From Nitrososphaerales archaeon TH526 (GTDB taxonomy: Archaea; Thermoproteota; Nitrososphaeria; Nitrososphaerales; Nitrososphaeraceae): a DNA stretch of 6,094 bases. The DNA lies in NCBI GenBank assembly GCA_014523665.1, contig JAATVR010000311.1:1-6094 (forward strand). Direction: 5' to 3'. Below are positions 4,893 to 6,094 of this stretch, piece after piece. The notes under the pieces were generated by a model. It saw nothing but the letters and a program-made list of their open reading frames with translations, had not been told where the DNA came from and searched no databases. Both the position numbers and the translations under genes were made by a program. Position 1 is the first letter of the stretch. Each line of letters starts with the position of its first letter.

Positions 4893-5762
4893 TCAGCTCA
4901 AATAAGCTGATCTGATGGATGCCACTGATTCAGAAAGCAATCTAGCCGCTAGGGAAGCAGTAATATCATTCATGTCATACTTGGGGCAAAGTTCGACAAT
5001 ATCCATACCTACTATCCCTGAACTCACTGCATGCTTGACTAAGCAGGTTAGCTCCACGCTTGTAAGCCCACATGGTGTAGGGACTGATACCCCGGGAGCA
5101 TATGCAGGATCAAGACAGTCGAGGTCAATTGACACATATTTTCTGGAAGTATTTCTAGTACAAATTTTGTCGATTGTCCTGTTAATGCCATTCTCTACTA
5201 TGTCCAGCGGAGATACAACCTGAAAACCGCTTCGTTGAATATTTTCAACTTCTTCTAATTCAGCAGCTCTAGTCCCTATAAAAGTAACATTACTCCCGTC
5301 AAGTCTGCCAAGTGAGTCAGTTATCACCGATCCATAGTAGTCTCTCTTTGAGGATACAAAATCAGGATGAGCATCAAAATATACTAAACCAATCTTACCC
5401 AATGTTGCAGAAATCGCATCTATAGCTACTGTAGTAATGGAATGATCTCCTCCAATAATAACTGGAACAATCTTGTTTGTTACAAGTTCGCAGATTAATG
5501 AATGTAAATCGTTTCTACTAGTGAACCCTGTGTCTAAAATTCTTCTATTAAGGTAATTATTTCGCATTGGACAAATTAAGATAGTCTTGCCCTCCCTTTT
5601 GAATACTTCAGAATTTTCAAACGCACATCTCATTGCTCTAGGACCTTGATCGGTCCCTTTTCTGGTGGCCAATGATTTGCTCTCATCGGCAACTAGTACT
5701 AGAGCGATCTCTGCTTCACTCATTGACGTAACATTTGCCAGCGGAAATCTATCACCGTTCAA
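4893..5762 (-). CDS. Arginase/agmatinase-family ureohydrolase (substrate uncertain)
   Basis: A cytosolic binuclear-metal hydrolase that would release urea from a guanidino compound such as agmatine or arginine. Numbered from the chosen start (289 residues), the metal ligands are complete: H107 in GGDHS; D130, H132 and D134 in DAHPD; D213 and D215 in SIDLDCLDP. The family's APGVSVPTPCGL loop and the substrate-side Glu in GMDIVELCP are present. The loop after DAHPD reads DYYGSV where agmatinases and arginases normally carry a catalytic His, so activity may differ. The frame is open to 5906, but that extension begins with TTG, encodes an unexpected membrane-like helix, and contains a TATA box at 5790-5798. 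I therefore place the start at TTG 5760-5762, giving normal family length and an N-terminus of MNGDRFPLANV. An ATG at 5723 is the alternative. First gene of a unit with the peptidase-like gene. An agmatinase role in polyamine synthesis is the default guess. Confidence 0.85.
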   Translation of the reverse strand: MNGDRFPLANVTSMSEAEIALVLVADESKSLATRKGTDQGPRAMRCAFENSEVFKREGKTILICPMRNNYLNRRILDTGFTSRNDLHSLICELVTNKIVPVIIGGDHSITTVAIDAISATLGKIGLVYFDAHPDFVSSKRDYYGSVITDSLGRLDGSNVTFIGTRAAELEEVENIQRSGFQVVSPLDIVENGINRTIDKICTRNTSRKYVSIDLDCLDPAYAPGVSVPTPCGLTSVELTCLVKHAVSSGIVGMDIVELCPKYDMNDITASLAARLLSESVASIRSAYLS

Positions 5763-5789
5763 TACAACTTGTCCAATAAATCCAGTCAA

Positions 5790-5798
5790 TATATAAAT
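5790..5798 (-). promoter_or_regulatory. Archaeal TATA box for the ureohydrolase unit
   Basis: Read on the minus strand the element is ATTTATATA. Its centre lies about 32 nt before the TTG at 5762, so transcription should begin at about 5764-5768 with almost no leader. It lies inside the open frame that continues to 5906 and is the main reason to reject the longer protein. Confidence 0.55.
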
Positions 5799-5956
5799 AG
5801 AGAGCAACAAAACCAACCACTGCACTAGTGATATCCTTGATATTCTTTGATACCCAACATGAAACTTGCAAAAATCCGGGGCTAATTGTTCAGCTAACAG
5901 ATTCAACTGGGCCCATCCCTGCTCAATTAAGGCAGACCTTATAGTTTGGGTGGACT

Positions 5957-5970
5957 TCGAGTATCGAAGA
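5957..5970. repeat. Dyad repeat copy 1 (TCGA-N3-TCGA), possible operator
   Basis: TCGAGTATCGAAGA matches the copy at 6003-6016 at all but two positions. With two flanking bases this copy becomes a perfect inverted repeat, CTTCGA-GTA-TCGAAG at 5955-5969. It lies about 20-30 nt upstream of the predicted plus-strand TATA box. Confidence 0.5.
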
Positions 5971-5987
5971 AATTGAGACGCAGTTCC

Positions 5988-5995
5988 AAATATTA
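5988..5995 (+). promoter_or_regulatory. Possible TATA box for the divergent gene at the right edge
   Basis: AAATATTA is centred about 25-28 nt before the ATG pair at 6016 and 6019, the distance expected for a leaderless archaeal transcript. The element is less canonical than the other three in the window. Confidence 0.38.
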
Positions 5996-6002
5996 CCCAA
6001 AA

Positions 6003-6016
6003 TCGAATATCGAAAA
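6003..6016. repeat. Dyad repeat copy 2 (TCGA-N3-TCGA), possible operator
   Basis: TCGAATATCGAAAA repeats the motif at 5957-5970, with centres 46 bp apart. It lies between the predicted TATA box (5988-5995) and the ATG at 6016, where a bound protein would block initiation. Confidence 0.5.
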
Positions 6017-6094
6017 TGATGCCTGAAACTTCATCAGATGGAATACCTCTATTGCCAAGAAAGCACTTTCAGGTCTACATTTCAACATGCATAA
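6016..6094 (+). CDS. N-terminal fragment of an unrecognised gene, 3'-truncated by the window
   Basis: From two adjacent ATG codons (6016 and 6019) the frame is open to the end of the window, giving about 25-26 residues: MPETSSDGIPLLPRKHFQVY and then ISTCI. A polar start followed by a mixed hydrophobic stretch looks like a normal soluble N-terminus, but it is too short to assign. Support comes from a TATA-like element about 25-28 nt upstream and from the paired dyads around that promoter, which would make it divergent from the ureohydrolase. Nothing else gene-like is visible on the plus strand between 5907 and 6015. This could still be chance; sequence beyond the edge would settle it. Confidence 0.42.
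   Translation, partial: MMPETSSDGIPLLPRKHFQVYISTCI

Noticed and set aside
4915..5223. 102-residue plus-strand ORF
   Set aside because: It is antisense to the catalytic C-terminal half of the ureohydrolase, whose motifs are unmistakable; an ordinary shadow frame.
1..6094. Mobile elements, CRISPR arrays, toxin-antitoxin or defence genes
   Set aside because: No transposase or integrase motifs, no terminal repeats with target duplications and no regularly spaced direct repeats of CRISPR length were seen; the genes are metabolic.

Overview
The window looks like chromosomal DNA from an ammonia-oxidising-type archaeon (Nitrososphaerota, formerly Thaumarchaeota). The reasons are a type-1 copper protein followed directly by a compact, four-helix archaeal-type heme A synthase; a short iron-type alcohol dehydrogenase resembling the malonic semialdehyde reductase of the 3-hydroxypropionate/4-hydroxybutyrate cycle; a small protein of a type I know only from this phylum; and archaeal TATA boxes placed about 25-32 nt before start codons, implying leaderless transcripts. 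GC is moderate to low. I cannot name the genus.

Layout. Positions 1-860 (+) hold the 3' end of a cupredoxin gene and, 1 nt later, ctaA; together they look like the tail of a terminal-oxidase operon. Positions 861-1277 are gene-poor, with one doubtful small ORF, a perfect 10-bp tandem duplication and the promoter of the next gene. Positions 1278-2228 (+) encode the iron-type alcohol dehydrogenase. It converges on a DUF6659-like gene (2292-2708, -), and the spacer between them contains nested inverted repeats. A two-domain rhodanese-type sulfurtransferase (2898-3713, -) and an unrecognised small basic protein (about 3790-4056, -) follow. The last clear genes form a two-gene unit on the minus strand: an arginase/agmatinase-family ureohydrolase (4893-5762) and then a YgjP/DUF45-type zinc metalloprotein (4174-4878), with a 14-nt gap and a GGAG ribosome-binding site before a TTG start. 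A divergent gene appears to begin at 6016 (+) and runs off the window.

Functionally the window is mostly housekeeping: respiration (copper protein and heme A), possibly carbon fixation (semialdehyde reduction), sulfur transfer, and guanidino-compound or polyamine metabolism. There is no mobile element, CRISPR array, tRNA or rRNA that I can support. The points most worth a second look are the ureohydrolase, which keeps its metal ligands but seems to lack the usual active-site histidine and whose apparent N-terminal membrane segment is probably untranslated promoter DNA; a pair of TCGA-N3-TCGA dyads around the divergent promoter at 5957-6016; and a cluster of CGTA-type repeats upstream of the sulfurtransferase.
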